Source: Allostella vacuolata (lineage in GTDB: Bacteria > Pseudomonadota > Alphaproteobacteria > ATCC43930 > Allostellaceae). From it: a DNA stretch of 64,000 nt. Within the stretch, counting starts at the first letter, position 1, and each line of letters begins with the position of its first letter. Under the pieces are notes generated by a model. It was not told the origin of the DNA, searched no databases, and saw only the letters and a list, made by a program, of their open reading frames with translations. This document shows, piece after piece, positions 25,579 to 36,110 of this stretch. The translations under genes were made by a program, and so were the position numbers. The stretch lies in the NCBI GenBank assembly GCA_006739055.1, contig AP019702.1, forward strand, positions 2,073,001 to 2,137,000. Reading direction: 5' to 3'.

Positions 25579-28505
25579 CAGGACGTCCCCTCGCCGGCGG
25601 GCCGGCGCGCGGCCTTGGGCGCGCGGACCGACTGGTGGGCGAGGGCGATCAGGATCAGCACCGTCGCGCCCACGACCAGTGCGAACACCCCGAGGTCGAA
25701 GAAGAGCGCGCTCGCCATCGGCACCCGGCCGATCCATGGCAGGTCCGCATACTGGAAGGCCGAGGTGAGGAAGGGATAGCCGAACAGCCACGAGGCGGCG
25801 CCGGTCGCAGCCGAGAGCAGGAGGCCGGTGGCGATCCACTTCACCGGCAGGATGCGCAGCCGCTCCTCCACCCAGCGGGTGCCGCCCGCCATGTACTGCA
25901 GGACGAAGGCGATCGACATGGTCACCCCCGCCGCGAAGCCGCCGCCCGGCAGGTCGTGGCCGCGCACGAACAGATAGACCGCCAGGACGATGATGACCGG
26001 GAAGAGCCATTGCATGATGACCGAGGACACCAGCATGTACTCGTCGACCGTGTCGCCGACCTTCCGCTCCGGACGGACCTCGTCATAGGCGTTCTGGATG
26101 CGCTGCTGCTCGGGCTTGTCGATGCTGTCCTCGGCCGGGCGGAAGCGGCGCAGGAGCGCGAAGACCGTCAGGGCGACGATCCCCAGCACGGCGACCTCGC
26201 CCAGCGTGTCGAAGCCGCGGAAATCCACCAGCAGCACGTTGACGACGTTGGTCCCGCCGCCGAGCGCGTAGGCGTTCTCCAGGAAGAAGCGCGAGATGCC
26301 GTCCGGCGCCGGCCGGGTCATGACGGCGTAGGACACGATCGCCATGCCGCTGCCGGCGATGACCGCCAGCAGCAGGTCGCGGTAGCGCCGCAGCAGCGCG
26401 CCGACCGCGCGCCCGCGGTCGGCGGCGTCGACCGGGGCATCCTCGGCGGTGAGCAGCCGCTTGGGCAGCCAGCGCAGGCCGAGCAGGATCAGCACCGTCG
26501 TCACGATCTCGACCAGCAGCTGGGTCAGGGCCAGGTCGGGCGCGGAGAACCAGACGAAGGTGACGCAGGTGACGAGGCCGGTGCCGCCCATCAGCACCAG
26601 CGCCACCAGGCGGTGGAACTTGGCCTGGTGGGCGGTGGCGACGGCGCAGGCGATGCCCACCGCCCACAGCAGCGCGAAGACCGGGTCGACGCCGTCGAGC
26701 CGCAGGTCGAACGGGCCCATGCCCTGGCCGAGCGGCACGGCGGCGGCCAGGCAGGCGGCCGAGACCAGGAGGAAGATCTGCACCTGCAGCCGGCGCGTGC
26801 CGAGCACCGCTTCCAGCGCGCGCGCCCATTTCCAGGACACCGTCACCAGCACCCGCTCGAAGATGCGCTGGCCCTGGAGGTGCCGGATCAGCGGCGGCCC
26901 GTCGATGCCGGCCTCGAGGTGGCGATGCAGCCCGGCATAGAGCACGGCTCCGCCGACCAGCGCGACCGCGCTCATCACCAGCGGCAGGTTGAAGCCGTGC
27001 CAGACGGACAGGTTGTAGTAGGGGATGTCGCGGCCGAGCACGGCGAAGACCGCGGTGTCGAGGAAGGGCGCGATGGTCACCGCCGGCATGATGCCGACCA
27101 CCAGGCAGAGCAGCACCAGGACCTCGATCGGGCGGCGCATCAGCGGCGGCGGCTCGTGCGGCACCCGGTCGAGCCCCTGGGGCGCTGGCCCGAAGAACAC
27201 CCCGAACACGAAGCGCAGCGAGTAGACGACGCTGAACATGCCGGCGATGGTGGCGCCGATCGGCAGGACCAGGTTGACGAACGGGTTGGGGTCCTCGATC
27301 GCCGTCTCGGCGAAGAACATCTCCTTCGACAGGAACCCGTTCAGCAGGGGCACCCCGGCCATGGCGGCGCTGGCGACCATGGCGAGCGTCGCGGTGAAGG
27401 GCATGAAGCGTATGAGCCCGCTGAGGCGGCGCAGGTCGCGGGTCCCGGTCTCATGGTCGATGATGCCGGCGGCCATGAAGAGCGAGGCCTTGAAGGTCGC
27501 GTGGTTGGCGATATGGAAGATTGCCGCGACCGCGGCCAGCCGGCTGCCCATCCCGAGCAGGGTGGTGATCAGCCCGAGATGGCTGATGGTCGAGTAGGCG
27601 AGGAGGCCCTTCATGTCATGCTGGAAGATGGCGGCATAGGCCCCCAGGATCAGCGTCGTCAGCCCCGCGAAGGTGACGATCCAGAACCAGGGCTCGGTCC
27701 CGGCCATCACCGGCCAGAACCGCACCAGCAGGAAGACGCCGGCCTTCACCATGGTCGCGGAATGGAGGTAGGCGGAGACCGGCGTCGGCGCCGCCATGGC
27801 GTGCGGCAGCCAGAACTGGAACGGGAACTGCGCGCTCTTGGTAAGCGCGCCTAGCAGCAGCAGCAGCAGGGCCGGGACATAGAGGGCGTGATCGCGGATC
27901 CGGTTGCCGGACGCCAGCACCACGTCGAGGTCGTAGCTGCCGACGATGTGGCCCAGCAGCAGGACGGAGGCGAACAGGGCCAGTCCGCCCAGGCCGGTCA
28001 CCGTCAGCGCCATCCGCGCACCGTCGCGCGCCTGCGCCTTGTGGGTCCAGTAGGCGATCAGGAGGAACGAGGTGATGCTCGTCAGCTCCCAGAAGATCAC
28101 CATCTGCACCAGGTTGCCGGCCGTGACCAGGCCCAGCATCGATCCCATGAAGGCCAGGAAGAAGGCGAAGAAGCGCGGGACCGGGTCCTTCGGCGACATG
28201 TAGTAGCGCGCATAGAGCACCACCAGGAAGCCGACGCCGGTGATCAGCAGGGCAAAGAGCCAGGCGAAGCCGTCGAGCCGCAGGATGATGTTCAGGCCGA
28301 GCGAGGGCACCCAGGCGATCTCGTGCCGCAGCACCTCGCCGCTGGCGACCTGGGGATAGAACCACAGGGTCGATGCCATGCCGGCGACGGCGACCCCGCC
28401 GGCCAGCCACGCCTCGGCATTGCGGGCGTTGGCCGGCAGCATGGAGGCGATGATGCTGCACACGAAGGGCAGCGCGACGAGGGTGATCAGCAGGAACTGG
28501 GACAT
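25578..28505 (-). CDS. mrpA: Mrp-type antiporter fused A+B subunit
   Basis: A 975-residue membrane protein. Residues 1-~500 are a NuoL/MrpA-type channel with the lateral-helix region (helix residues such as Glu in MVIFWELTSITSFLLI and Lys in ALTKSAQFPFQFWLP). About 600-760 are the MrpA-specific C-terminal (MbhD/E-like) helices. About 830-970 is an MrpB domain (LVSSVIMQWLFPVI, DLPGGGFAAGV). Fusion of A and B matches the PhaA type of rhizobia and relatives. ATG 28505 has AGAGG close upstream, and the open frame further left lacks signal. It heads the operon A/B-C-D-E-F-G. Confidence 0.92.
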   Translation of the reverse strand: MSQFLLITLVALPFVCSIIASMLPANARNAEAWLAGGVAVAGMASTLWFYPQVASGEVLRHEIAWVPSLGLNIILRLDGFAWLFALLITGVGFLVVLYARYYMSPKDPVPRFFAFFLAFMGSMLGLVTAGNLVQMVIFWELTSITSFLLIAYWTHKAQARDGARMALTVTGLGGLALFASVLLLGHIVGSYDLDVVLASGNRIRDHALYVPALLLLLLGALTKSAQFPFQFWLPHAMAAPTPVSAYLHSATMVKAGVFLLVRFWPVMAGTEPWFWIVTFAGLTTLILGAYAAIFQHDMKGLLAYSTISHLGLITTLLGMGSRLAAVAAIFHIANHATFKASLFMAAGIIDHETGTRDLRRLSGLIRFMPFTATLAMVASAAMAGVPLLNGFLSKEMFFAETAIEDPNPFVNLVLPIGATIAGMFSVVYSLRFVFGVFFGPAPQGLDRVPHEPPPLMRRPIEVLVLLCLVVGIMPAVTIAPFLDTAVFAVLGRDIPYYNLSVWHGFNLPLVMSAVALVGGAVLYAGLHRHLEAGIDGPPLIRHLQGQRIFERVLVTVSWKWARALEAVLGTRRLQVQIFLLVSAACLAAAVPLGQGMGPFDLRLDGVDPVFALLWAVGIACAVATAHQAKFHRLVALVLMGGTGLVTCVTFVWFSAPDLALTQLLVEIVTTVLILLGLRWLPKRLLTAEDAPVDAADRGRAVGALLRRYRDLLLAVIAGSGMAIVSYAVMTRPAPDGISRFFLENAYALGGGTNVVNVLLVDFRGFDTLGEVAVLGIVALTVFALLRRFRPAEDSIDKPEQQRIQNAYDEVRPERKVGDTVDEYMLVSSVIMQWLFPVIIVLAVYLFVRGHDLPGGGFAAGVTMSIAFVLQYMAGGTRWVEERLRILPVKWIATGLLLSAATGAASWLFGYPFLTSAFQYADLPWIGRVPMASALFFDLGVFALVVGATVLILIALAHQSVRAPKAARRPAGEGTS

Positions 28506-28576
28506 CGCCTCTGACACGGGGAGGATCGAAAGCCCGTTCGAGCGATCGCAGCGCTGAACAAGCGGACTGGCCGACG

Positions 28577-28606
28577 ATAATTTGGGAAATGTCCCTGTCG
28601 GATCAA
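28577..28606 (-). promoter_or_regulatory. Possible promoter of the mrp operon
   Basis: On the minus strand TTGATC (28606-28601) and AATTAT (28582-28577) are spaced by 18 bases, each matching the housekeeping consensus at four of six positions. It lies in the AT-richer part of the 159-base gap and about 70 bases before the mrpA start. Confidence 0.3.
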
Positions 28607-28623
28607 CCCTCAAGACCGTGCAT

Positions 28624-28641
28624 GCGGCCATTTGCGGCCGC
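28624..28641 (-). terminator. Hairpin after the aldo/keto reductase gene
   Basis: GCGGCC (28624-28629) and GGCCGC (28636-28641) pair around a 6-base loop 23 bases beyond the aldo/keto reductase stop. There is no T-run. It may separate that gene from the mrp promoter region. Confidence 0.3.
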
Positions 28642-28664
28642 TATCGTGCTTCCCGGCGGGGAAT

Positions 28665-29669
28665 CTATCCGACGACCCGCCCGGTCACCGGGTACTTGGG
28701 GTCCGTGTAGCCGTGTGTCGAGGCATGGCCGGGCTTGACCAGGGCGTCGATCGCGGCCTCGTCGCGGGCGTCCAGCGTATGCTCGAGCGCGCCCAGGTAC
28801 TCCTGCCATTGCTCGACCGTCCGCGGGCCGGCGATGACGCTGCTGACCAGCTGGTTGCGCAGGAGCCAGAGGATGGCGAACTGGGTGGGCGAGATGTTGC
28901 GGCTGCGGGCGTGGGCGACCACGTCCTGGGCGATCGAGAGGGATTCCGGCCGGAACTCCGTCTCCATCATCCGCCGGTCCTTGAGGCCGGCCCGGGAGTC
29001 GGCCGGTGCCGTGCCGTCGGTGCCGTACTTCCCGGTCAGGACGCCGCGCGCCACCGGGCTGTAGGGGACGACGCCCAGGCCGTAGAATTCGCAGGCCGGC
29101 AGGTGCTCGGCCTCGACCTGGCGATTGAGGGCGTTGTAGAGCGGCTGGCTCGCGACCGGCGGGGCGAGGCCGAGCCCGGCCGCCACATGGCAGGCTTCGG
29201 CCACCCGCCAGGCGCTGAAGTTGCTGACCCCCCAGTAGCGGACCTTGCCCGCCCGGATGATGTCGGCGATGGCGCCCAGCGTCTCCGCCAGCGGGGTCGC
29301 CAGGTCGTCGACATGCAGGTACCAGACGTCGACATGGTCGGTGCCGAGCCGGGCCAGGCTGTCGTCGATCTCCTGCATCAGCCACTTGCGGCTGTGGTTG
29401 CCCTGGTTGGGGCCCGGGCCCATCGGGTTGCCCACCTTGGTCGCCAGCACCCAGGCGTTGCGGTCGCGGGCGATCAGCTCGCCCAGCATCCGCTCCGAGG
29501 CGCCGCGCGTGTAGACGTCGGCCGTGTCGACGAAGTTGATGCCGGCGTCGCGGGCGATGTCGACGATCCGCCCGGCCTCGGCCAGCTCGGTCCGGGCGCC
29601 GAACATCATCGTGCCGAGGCAGATGGGCGAGACGCGGAGGCCGCTGCGGCCGAGGGGGCGGTACTGCAT
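28665..29669 (-). CDS. Aldo/keto reductase
   Basis: A 334-residue (beta/alpha)8 NADPH-dependent oxidoreductase. The catalytic tetrad can be seen as Asp and Tyr in INFVDTADVYTRG (about 44-56), Lys in VLATKVGN and His in DVWYLHVDD. The cofactor-binding C-terminal loop VIAGPRTVEQWQE is typical. It probably reduces or oxidises a carbonyl product of the neighbouring amidohydrolase/transport cluster, which is read in the same direction and ends 4 bases upstream. The substrate is not predictable. Confidence 0.9.
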   Translation of the reverse strand: MQYRPLGRSGLRVSPICLGTMMFGARTELAEAGRIVDIARDAGINFVDTADVYTRGASERMLGELIARDRNAWVLATKVGNPMGPGPNQGNHSRKWLMQEIDDSLARLGTDHVDVWYLHVDDLATPLAETLGAIADIIRAGKVRYWGVSNFSAWRVAEACHVAAGLGLAPPVASQPLYNALNRQVEAEHLPACEFYGLGVVPYSPVARGVLTGKYGTDGTAPADSRAGLKDRRMMETEFRPESLSIAQDVVAHARSRNISPTQFAILWLLRNQLVSSVIAGPRTVEQWQEYLGALEHTLDARDEAAIDALVKPGHASTHGYTDPKYPVTGRVVG

Positions 29670-29673
29670 GGGT

Positions 29674-30765
29674 TCAGTCCTTCTGGGCAGAGAGGCCGGC
29701 GATGCCCTTGCGGATCAGCTGCCGGGCCCGGACATAGACCAGTTCCTTCCAGTCGTCATAGTCCCGATAGAAGGCATCGCGGATCAGGGCTTTGATCTCC
29801 TTGGCGCGCGCGCTCTTCAGGTCGCCGTGATTGTGCAGCCAGGCGTCCGAGCGCAGCGCCAGGCGGACATATTCGTTGGGGCGGGTGCCGTATTCCAGCG
29901 TCGTCTTGGTGACGATGGCGTTCGGCAGCGCCTCCATCACCCCGTAGCCGATCGTCCCCGACAGCTTGGTCGAGGTCGAGGTGCCCGTCTGGGCCGAGGT
30001 GACGCAGTCGCCGATCCATTCGAACAGACGGTCATAGGCGGCGGTGCCGGGCATGTGGCCGTTGATCGGCTCGGCATAGCCGTAGGGGCCGAGGCCGGTG
30101 TGGAAGTCGTAGAAGAGGACGTGGGTGGCGTCGCCGATCAGCTCCGGCAGGAGGCGGCGCAGGGTCTGGTTCGACCAGGTCGGCTTGTTGCCGCCGTAGA
30201 ACAGCCCGTCGGGAAAGGCGTACTGGCCGCCGCTGACGGCGGTCTGGAAGCCGCGCACGCCCAGCCGCTCGCGCGCCTTGGCCAGCTCGGCATCGGCATG
30301 GGCCAGTTCCTCGCCCTCGAAGTTGCGCGGCACCAGGTACTGGTGGATCGGCGCGTAGTCCGCATTGACCGGCAGCGGCTGCGAGAAGTCGAGGAAGTTG
30401 CGGTTGAGGTCGACATTGTCCTCGTTGACCCGGCGCAGCCACGAGAAGCCATGCGGATTGATCGCGTGGATCAGCAGCATGGCGACGTTCGGCGGCAGCT
30501 CGCGGTCGAGCCGCTCGGTCAGGGTGCCGATCAGCGGGCCCGACCCGCAGAAGCCCTCGACCCCGTGCGTGGAGGTGTTGAGCACCAGGTAGCGGGTGGC
30601 GTCGGACGGGCCGATCCGCACCACGTCGGTCGCCAGGTCCTCGCCGTCCATGCCCTTGAGCGGGTGGTCGTAGGTGACGATCTCGGCGCCGGCGGCGCGG
30701 GCGGCGGCCTGGAACTTGGCGCGGGCGGTGCGATAGTCGGGGCTGAAGAAGGAGGCAGGGTTCAC
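29674..30765 (-). CDS. DUF2817 (M14-like) metallopeptidase
   Basis: A 363-residue protein of the DUF2817 family, related to zinc carboxypeptidases of family M14. The zinc-binding HxxE is visible in [12 protein letters not shown] (about 70-81), the substrate-binding arginine region in [21 protein letters not shown], and a likely third zinc ligand in [12 protein letters not shown] catalytic Glu would lie near TTLEYGT. No signal peptide, so cytoplasmic. Start GTG 30765 overlaps the stop of the OppF-like gene (GTGA). In this operon it may trim an imported amide or peptide-like compound (inference). Confidence 0.82.
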   Translation of the reverse strand: MNPASFFSPDYRTARAKFQAAARAAGAEIVTYDHPLKGMDGEDLATDVVRIGPSDATRYLVLNTSTHGVEGFCGSGPLIGTLTERLDRELPPNVAMLLIHAINPHGFSWLRRVNEDNVDLNRNFLDFSQPLPVNADYAPIHQYLVPRNFEGEELAHADAELAKARERLGVRGFQTAVSGGQYAFPDGLFYGGNKPTWSNQTLRRLLPELIGDATHVLFYDFHTGLGPYGYAEPINGHMPGTAAYDRLFEWIGDCVTSAQTGTSTSTKLSGTIGYGVMEALPNAIVTKTTLEYGTRPNEYVRLALRSDAWLHNHGDLKSARAKEIKALIRDAFYRDYDDWKELVYVRARQLIRKGIAGLSAQKD

Positions 30766-31907
30766 GCGGTCGTCTCCTCGGCGGCGGTTCGGCGCCGCTG
30801 CTGCTGGCTTTCGTAGGCGGCGAGGCGCCTGCGGTAGGCATCGGAAATCTGCGTCGCCTGGCGGGCGCGCACGGTATCGGGAATGGCGATCTCTTCGGCG
30901 AAGTGACAGGCCAGCTGGTGGCCGGGGGCGAATTCCCGGAAGGCCGGCTCCTCGATCTTGCACCGTTCGCGGGCATGGGGGCAACGGGTGTGGAAGCGGC
31001 AGCCGGGCGGCGGGTTGAGCGGGCTCGGCACGTCGCCCTGGATGATGCCGCGGCCGTGCGGCACTTCCGGGTCGGCGACCGGGATCGCCGACAGCAGCGC
31101 CTGGGTATAAGGATGGCGCGGGTTGGCGTAGAGCGTGCCCTTGTCGGCCAACTCGACGATCTTGCCGAGATACATGACCGCGACCCGGTCGCTGATGTGC
31201 TTCACCACCGCCAGGTCGTGGGCGATGAAAAGATAGGACAGCCCGTACTTCGCCTGCAGGTCCTGCAGCAGGTTGACGACCTGCGCCTGGATCGACACGT
31301 CGAGCGCCGACACCGGCTCGTCGCAGACGATCAGCTTGGGGTTGACGGCCAGCGCCCGGGCGATGCCGATGCGCTGGCGCTGCCCGCCCGAGAACTCGTG
31401 CGGGTAGCGCTGGGCGTGGTAGGGGGCGAGGCCGACCACCCCCAGCAGCTCCTCGACCCGCGCCTGGATCGCCGCACCGCTGGCCACCCGGTGGACGCGC
31501 AGGGGCTCCGCCAGCACGTCGCCCACGGTCATGCGCGGGTTGAGCGAGGCGTAGGGGTCCTGGAAGATGATCTGCATGTCGCGGCGCTTGCGGCGCAGCG
31601 CCTGGCGGTCGAGGCCGAAGATGTCCTCGCCGTCCACTTCCACCCGGCCGGCGGTGCGCTCCAGCAGGCGCAGCACCAGCCGCCCGGTGGTCGACTTGCC
31701 GCAGCCGGATTCGCCGACCAGGGCCAGCGTCTCGCCGCGCCGCAGCTCGAAGCTGATGTCGTCGACCGCCTTCACCGCACCGACCTGCTTGGACATGATG
31801 ATGCCGCTGGTGACCGGGAAATGCTTGACCAGTCCTTCGACCTTGAGGATCGGCCGGCTCGGGTCCTTGCCGGTGTAGGCGGGGGCGGTAATCGGATCGG
31901 ATGCCAT
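30762..31907 (-). CDS. Dipeptide/oligopeptide-type ABC importer ATPase, OppF/DppF type
   Basis: A 381-residue ATPase. Walker [10 protein letters not shown] (about residue 60), signature [15 protein letters not shown], Walker [13 protein letters not shown] and H-loop IAHDLAVV are present. The C-terminal oligopeptide-type extension has cysteines in [15 protein letters not shown]. The last ~55 residues are an unusual charged Arg/Gln-rich tail. It works with the OppD-like ATPase next to it, whose stop overlaps this ATG at 31907. Confidence 0.93.
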   Translation of the reverse strand: MASDPITAPAYTGKDPSRPILKVEGLVKHFPVTSGIIMSKQVGAVKAVDDISFELRRGETLALVGESGCGKSTTGRLVLRLLERTAGRVEVDGEDIFGLDRQALRRKRRDMQIIFQDPYASLNPRMTVGDVLAEPLRVHRVASGAAIQARVEELLGVVGLAPYHAQRYPHEFSGGQRQRIGIARALAVNPKLIVCDEPVSALDVSIQAQVVNLLQDLQAKYGLSYLFIAHDLAVVKHISDRVAVMYLGKIVELADKGTLYANPRHPYTQALLSAIPVADPEVPHGRGIIQGDVPSPLNPPPGCRFHTRCPHARERCKIEEPAFREFAPGHQLACHFAEEIAIPDTVRARQATQISDAYRRRLAAYESQQQRRRTAAEETTA

Positions 31908-32899
31908 CACGCCGCCTCCTCGAGCGGGGCTTTCCAGCAAGCGACCGCGTGTCCGTCGCGCAGGGTGCGCAAGGGCGGCTGCTCGCGCCGGCAGCGATCG
32001 TCGGCGAAGGGGCAGCGCGGGTTGAAGCGGCAGCCCTCCGGCAGGGCGAAGGGGGGCGGCACGGTGCCCTCGATCGAGGCGAGCCGGGTGCGCTGCTCGT
32101 CGAGCTTGGGGATCGAGCCCATCAGGCCGATCGTGTAGGGGTGCTGGGGGTCGGCGAACAGCGCCTTGACCGAGGCGCTCTCGACGATCTTGCCCGCATA
32201 CATCACCACCACCTCGTCGGCCAGCTCGGCGATGACGCCGAGGTCGTGGGTGATGAGGATGATCGAGGTGCCGGTCTCGTCGCGCAGCGTGCGCATCAGG
32301 TCGAGGATCTGCGCCTGGATGGTCACGTCGAGGGCGGTCGTCGGCTCGTCGGCGATCAGCAGCTTCGGCTCGCAGGCGAGCGCCATGGCGATCATCACCC
32401 GCTGGCGCATCCCCCCCGACATCTGGTGCGGGTAGTCGTCGATGCGCCGCTCGGGCGAGGGGATGCGGACCCGCCGCAGCATGGCGATCGCCCGTTCCCG
32501 CGCCGCGGCCGCCCCGAGCGGCAGATGCGCGGTGATCGCCTCGGTGATCTGGTCGCCGACGGTGAAGACCGGGTTGAGGCTGGTCATCGGCTCCTGGAAG
32601 ATCATCGAGATCTCGCCGCCGCGAATCCGCCGCAGCTCGGCCGGGCGCTTCTTCAGCAGGTCCTCGCCCTCGAACAGGATCTCGCCGCCGGCGCGGATGC
32701 CGGGCGGCTGCGGGACCAGGCCCATGATCGACAGCGATGTCACGCTCTTGCCGCAGCCCGATTCGCCGACGATGCCGAGCGTGCGGCCGCGGTGGACCTG
32801 GAAGGAGATGCCGTCGACCGCCCGGAACAGGCCGCCTTCGGTCTTGAAGTGGGTCTTGAGGTCGCGGACGTCGAGCAGCGGTGCGGCGGCTTCGGCCAT
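31907..32899 (-). CDS. Dipeptide/oligopeptide-type ABC importer ATPase, OppD/DppD type
   Basis: A 330-residue ATPase. Walker [10 protein letters not shown] (about 43-51), Q-loop [10 protein letters not shown], signature [15 protein letters not shown], Walker [13 protein letters not shown] and H-loop [10 protein letters not shown] are present. The C-terminal [15 protein letters not shown] cysteine motif is typical of the OppD/OppF class. It pairs with the OppF-like subunit and the DppB/DppC-type permeases encoded upstream. Three bases separate it from the amidohydrolase gene. Confidence 0.93.
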   Translation of the reverse strand: MAEAAAPLLDVRDLKTHFKTEGGLFRAVDGISFQVHRGRTLGIVGESGCGKSVTSLSIMGLVPQPPGIRAGGEILFEGEDLLKKRPAELRRIRGGEISMIFQEPMTSLNPVFTVGDQITEAITAHLPLGAAAARERAIAMLRRVRIPSPERRIDDYPHQMSGGMRQRVMIAMALACEPKLLIADEPTTALDVTIQAQILDLMRTLRDETGTSIILITHDLGVIAELADEVVVMYAGKIVESASVKALFADPQHPYTIGLMGSIPKLDEQRTRLASIEGTVPPPFALPEGCRFNPRCPFADDRCRREQPPLRTLRDGHAVACWKAPLEEAA

Positions 32900-32902
32900 C
32901 GG

Positions 32903-34339
32903 TCAGCCCATCCGGGGGAAGACGAAGGGAGTCATCTGGTCGACCGGGCGGCGCGCCCAGTCCAGCGCCGGTGCCCGCTCCAGCGAACGCCGCTGCGCCT
33001 CTTCGAGCTCGGCGCAGGCGGCCGGATAGTCGAAGCCGAGCGGGCGGCCGTCGGCCACGATCTGCCGGCCGTCGCAATAGACGTCGCGGACCGCGCGCTC
33101 GGCGGCGGTGTAGATCAGGCTGCGCAGCGGCTCGCGCATCGGCCGCATCATCGGGTGGCGGATGTCGACCAGGGCCAGGTCCGCCTTCAGCCCGACCTCG
33201 AGCCGGCCGATGTCGTCGCGCAGCAGCGCCCTGGCCCCGCCGATGGTCGCGGCGTCGAAGACGTCGGTCGTCTTGGTCGCGTCGACGTTGCCGGCCGTCA
33301 CCCGGGCGAAGTAGCCGACATGGCGCAGCTCCTCCAGCATGTTGTGCGGGAAGGTGTCGGTACCGATGCCGAGATTGATGCCGGCCGCCTTGTAGGCGCC
33401 GAAATCCTGCAGGGTGATGCCGCGGCGGCAGAAGACGGTCGGGCAATGGGCGACCGAGGTGCCGGTCGCGGCCAGCCGGCCGAGATCGGTGCGGGTCGGC
33501 CAATGGACCCAGTCATGGTGGTCGAGGAAGATGCCGTGGCCGATGATCGTGTTGGGGCCGAGGATCCCCAGCTCGTCCAGCCACTGGATGGGCGTCTTGC
33601 CGTGCCGCCGGGTGATCTCGTGGAACTCCACCACGCTTTGCGCGGCGTGCAGCTGGAAAGGCAGGTTGCGGGCGCGGGCGTGGGCGACCGCGGCCTGCAG
33701 CAGCGCGGGCGCGCAGGTGTCGATCTGCGACGGCGAGACCATGCCCATCAGGCGGCCGGACGGGTGCTGGCGCGCCCGCTCGATCAGGCCGAAGGCGTTC
33801 TCCATCGCCTCCATGCCGGCCGCCTCGTTCCACTCGTACCGGACGACATGGCCGTTGGCGGTCGACCAGGCGGCGGACCGGAACATCGGCGCGATGCAGC
33901 CGCGCAGGCCGCTCTGCGCCAGCAACTCGAGCCAGTTGGGGTGGGCGACCGACAGGTCGGCCAGCGTCGTCACCCCGCTCATCATCAGCTCGCAATAGGC
34001 AACCTTGGCCGCGGCCTCGACCCCGGCCGGGTCGTTGCGGAACAGCGGCATGAACTCGTAGAGCGAGCTCATGTAGAGGGCGGGGCTGCCGAGCTCCTCC
34101 AGCAGGCCCTTGTTCATCGGCTCGGACGACGGGTGGCTGTGGATGTTGACCAGGCCCGGCATGACCATGCGGTCGCGGCCGTCGATCTCCACGTCCGCGG
34201 GGCCGTCCCAGGTGCCGCCGACCTGGACGATGCGATCGTCGGTGAAGGCGAGGTCGGCATCGTTCATGTAGGCGTGGCCGCCGCGGGCGGCGTCCCAGGC
34301 GACGATCCAGGCGGCGTTGCGGATGACGGTGGTGGCCAT
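32903..34339 (-). CDS. Amidohydrolase/deaminase, MTA/SAH deaminase-chlorohydrolase type
   Basis: A 478-residue metal-dependent amidohydrolase. Metal-binding residues are visible as the HSH pair in [11 protein letters not shown] (about 62-72), His in PFQLHAAQ, His in GHGIFL and Asp in IGTDTFPHN, the pattern of the AtzA/TrzA/MtaD subgroup that deaminates or dechlorinates N-heterocycles. A flanking composite beta-sandwich domain uses both termini. Start ATG 34339 (MATTVIRNA) is chosen over an upstream one because the added residues are unlike the family. It lies between the binding-protein gene and the ATPase genes of a peptide-type importer, so its substrate is probably the imported compound. 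Confidence 0.86.
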   Translation of the reverse strand: MATTVIRNAAWIVAWDAARGGHAYMNDADLAFTDDRIVQVGGTWDGPADVEIDGRDRMVMPGLVNIHSHPSSEPMNKGLLEELGSPALYMSSLYEFMPLFRNDPAGVEAAAKVAYCELMMSGVTTLADLSVAHPNWLELLAQSGLRGCIAPMFRSAAWSTANGHVVRYEWNEAAGMEAMENAFGLIERARQHPSGRLMGMVSPSQIDTCAPALLQAAVAHARARNLPFQLHAAQSVVEFHEITRRHGKTPIQWLDELGILGPNTIIGHGIFLDHHDWVHWPTRTDLGRLAATGTSVAHCPTVFCRRGITLQDFGAYKAAGINLGIGTDTFPHNMLEELRHVGYFARVTAGNVDATKTTDVFDAATIGGARALLRDDIGRLEVGLKADLALVDIRHPMMRPMREPLRSLIYTAAERAVRDVYCDGRQIVADGRPLGFDYPAACAELEEAQRRSLERAPALDWARRPVDQMTPFVFPRMG

Positions 34340-34391
34340 GGGCTCCGGCAGGGGCTGTGAGGGGGCTGGGAAGCGGCTCGGCGCCAAGGGG

Positions 34392-34421
34392 CAGGGGCGG
34401 CCCGCAGCCGGACCGCCCCTG
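34392..34421 (-). promoter_or_regulatory. Stem-loop downstream of the family-5 binding-protein gene
   Basis: CAGGGGCGG (34392-34400) and CCGCCCCTG (34413-34421) form a perfect 9-bp stem with a 12-base loop, 24 bases after the binding-protein stop and before the amidohydrolase gene. There is no T-run. By analogy with the stem-loop at 2362 it could stabilise the binding-protein message. Confidence 0.45.
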
Positions 34422-34444
34422 ACTCGCGCGCCGTCGGCGCCGGC

Positions 34445-36034
34445 CTACTTGAACTTGTAGTCCAGGCCCTTGTAGACGCCGCAGCCGTAGATGCCGTGGG
34501 CGCGGACGCCGTCCAGCCGGTTGGTCGCCGTCAGGTGCAGCTGCTCATGCACGATCGGCAGCCACAGCACCGATTCCTGGATGCGCATCTGCGCCTGGTC
34601 GTAGTACTTGCGGCGCTCGTCGGCGGTGACCGCGGCCGTGCCCTTGGCCAGCAGCTCGTCGGTCAGCGGGTCCTTCCAGTTCATGCGGTTGGGCGTCGGT
34701 GCCGCCGCGGACCGGAAGTAGAGGTTGTAGGCGTCGCCGACGCTGACATAGGGGTAGCTCATGGCGAAGGAGTCGAACTCCTGCGTGCCCAGCTTGCCCC
34801 AGGCGATCGTCGCGTCGAACAGGTTGACCTGCATGTCGATGCCGATCTTGCGCAGGTCGCCCTGCACCGCCTCGGCCATCTGGTTGGTGGGCGAGCCCGA
34901 GATGGCGTAGAAGACCGGGGCCAGCTTCTTGCCGTCCTTGTAGCGGAAATTGTCGGCGCCCATCTTCCAGCCGGCTTCATCCAGCAGCTTCTTCGCCCGC
35001 TCCGGGTCGTACTTGATGACGGCGTCGAGCGTCTTGGTGTTGAAGTCGGGCGTGTCCGGGCTGACCGGGGTGTAGGCCGGGACGGCATGTCCGAACCACA
35101 CGTTCTTGACCAGCGAGGTCTGGTCGACGGCGTAGTTCACCGCCTGGCGCACCCGGATGTCGCTCATGAACTCGCGGTCGACCTTGAAGCCGATGTAGTA
35201 GGTCCAGAGATAGGACTGCGCCTTCTCGACCTTCAGGTTCGGCGCCTTCATCGCCTGGTCGAGGGCGATCTGCGGGATGTACTGGGTCAGGTGGACCTGG
35301 TTGGTCATGATCGAGGCGAGGCGGGTCGAATTCTCCGGGATGATCTTCCACACCACCCGCTCGATATGGGCGGGCCCGCGGTTCTGGTAGAAGTCCGGGC
35401 CCCACTTGTAGTGCGGGTTGCGCTTCATCACGAATTCCTGCCGGGGAACCCAGTTCTCCCAGCAGTAGGGGCCGGTGCCGTTGAAGCCCTTGACGCCGAA
35501 GTCCGCACCCAGCTTCTCGACCGTGTTCTTGTCGACGATCGACGAGAAGAACTGCGTCAGCTGGAACGGCAGCTCGCTGAACGGCTCGTTCAGCTCGTAC
35601 TCGACGGTGTACTTGTCGGTGGCGCGGATGTCCTTGACCTTGCCGGCGCGGCCGCGCACGGGCGACTTCAGCTCGGGGTCGATCCAGCGCTTCAGCGAAT
35701 AGACGACGTCGGCGGAATCCATCGCACGGCCGTCGCAGAACTTCACATCGTCGCGCAACGCGAAGGTGTAGGTCTTGCCGTCCTCGGACACCTTCCACGA
35801 CTTGGCCAGCAGCGGCTTCACCGTCTTCAGGTCGTAGTCGAGCGACAGCAGGGTGTCGGCGATCTGGAACAGGATGTCGCCGGCCGAGCGCGCGGTCGAG
35901 CGCGGCGGGTCGTAGCGGTCGGCGTCGATCACGCGCGAGATGTTCAGCGTGTTGCCCTGCGCCAGCGCGCCGCCGGCACCCAGTGCCAGCGCGCCCGCGG
36001 CCGCCAGTGCCGTCTTCCAGGTCCTTTGTCTCAT
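34445..36034 (-). CDS. Family-5 (peptide/nickel-type) ABC solute-binding protein
   Basis: A 529-residue periplasmic binding protein with a Sec signal peptide (MRQRTWKTALAAAGALALGA, cleavage near ALA-QG at about 26). Family-5 features include ADTLLSLDYDLKTVKPLLAKSW and the internal segment KTYTFALRDDVKFCDGR. A strong ribosome binding site AGGAGG lies about 10 bases before the ATG. The family binds peptides, opines, glutathione, heme or nickel; the linked amidohydrolases suggest a nitrogenous small molecule. dppC-type permease ends 76 bases upstream. Confidence 0.93.
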   Translation of the reverse strand: MRQRTWKTALAAAGALALGAGGALAQGNTLNISRVIDADRYDPPRSTARSAGDILFQIADTLLSLDYDLKTVKPLLAKSWKVSEDGKTYTFALRDDVKFCDGRAMDSADVVYSLKRWIDPELKSPVRGRAGKVKDIRATDKYTVEYELNEPFSELPFQLTQFFSSIVDKNTVEKLGADFGVKGFNGTGPYCWENWVPRQEFVMKRNPHYKWGPDFYQNRGPAHIERVVWKIIPENSTRLASIMTNQVHLTQYIPQIALDQAMKAPNLKVEKAQSYLWTYYIGFKVDREFMSDIRVRQAVNYAVDQTSLVKNVWFGHAVPAYTPVSPDTPDFNTKTLDAVIKYDPERAKKLLDEAGWKMGADNFRYKDGKKLAPVFYAISGSPTNQMAEAVQGDLRKIGIDMQVNLFDATIAWGKLGTQEFDSFAMSYPYVSVGDAYNLYFRSAAAPTPNRMNWKDPLTDELLAKGTAAVTADERRKYYDQAQMRIQESVLWLPIVHEQLHLTATNRLDGVRAHGIYGCGVYKGLDYKFK

Positions 36035-36110
36035 CGTTCTGCCCTCCTGCGGGGGTTCGTCCGATTGGGTCGGATCGTTGGATTGGATGGTCGGGTTGCC
36101 GGGCGCCGGG

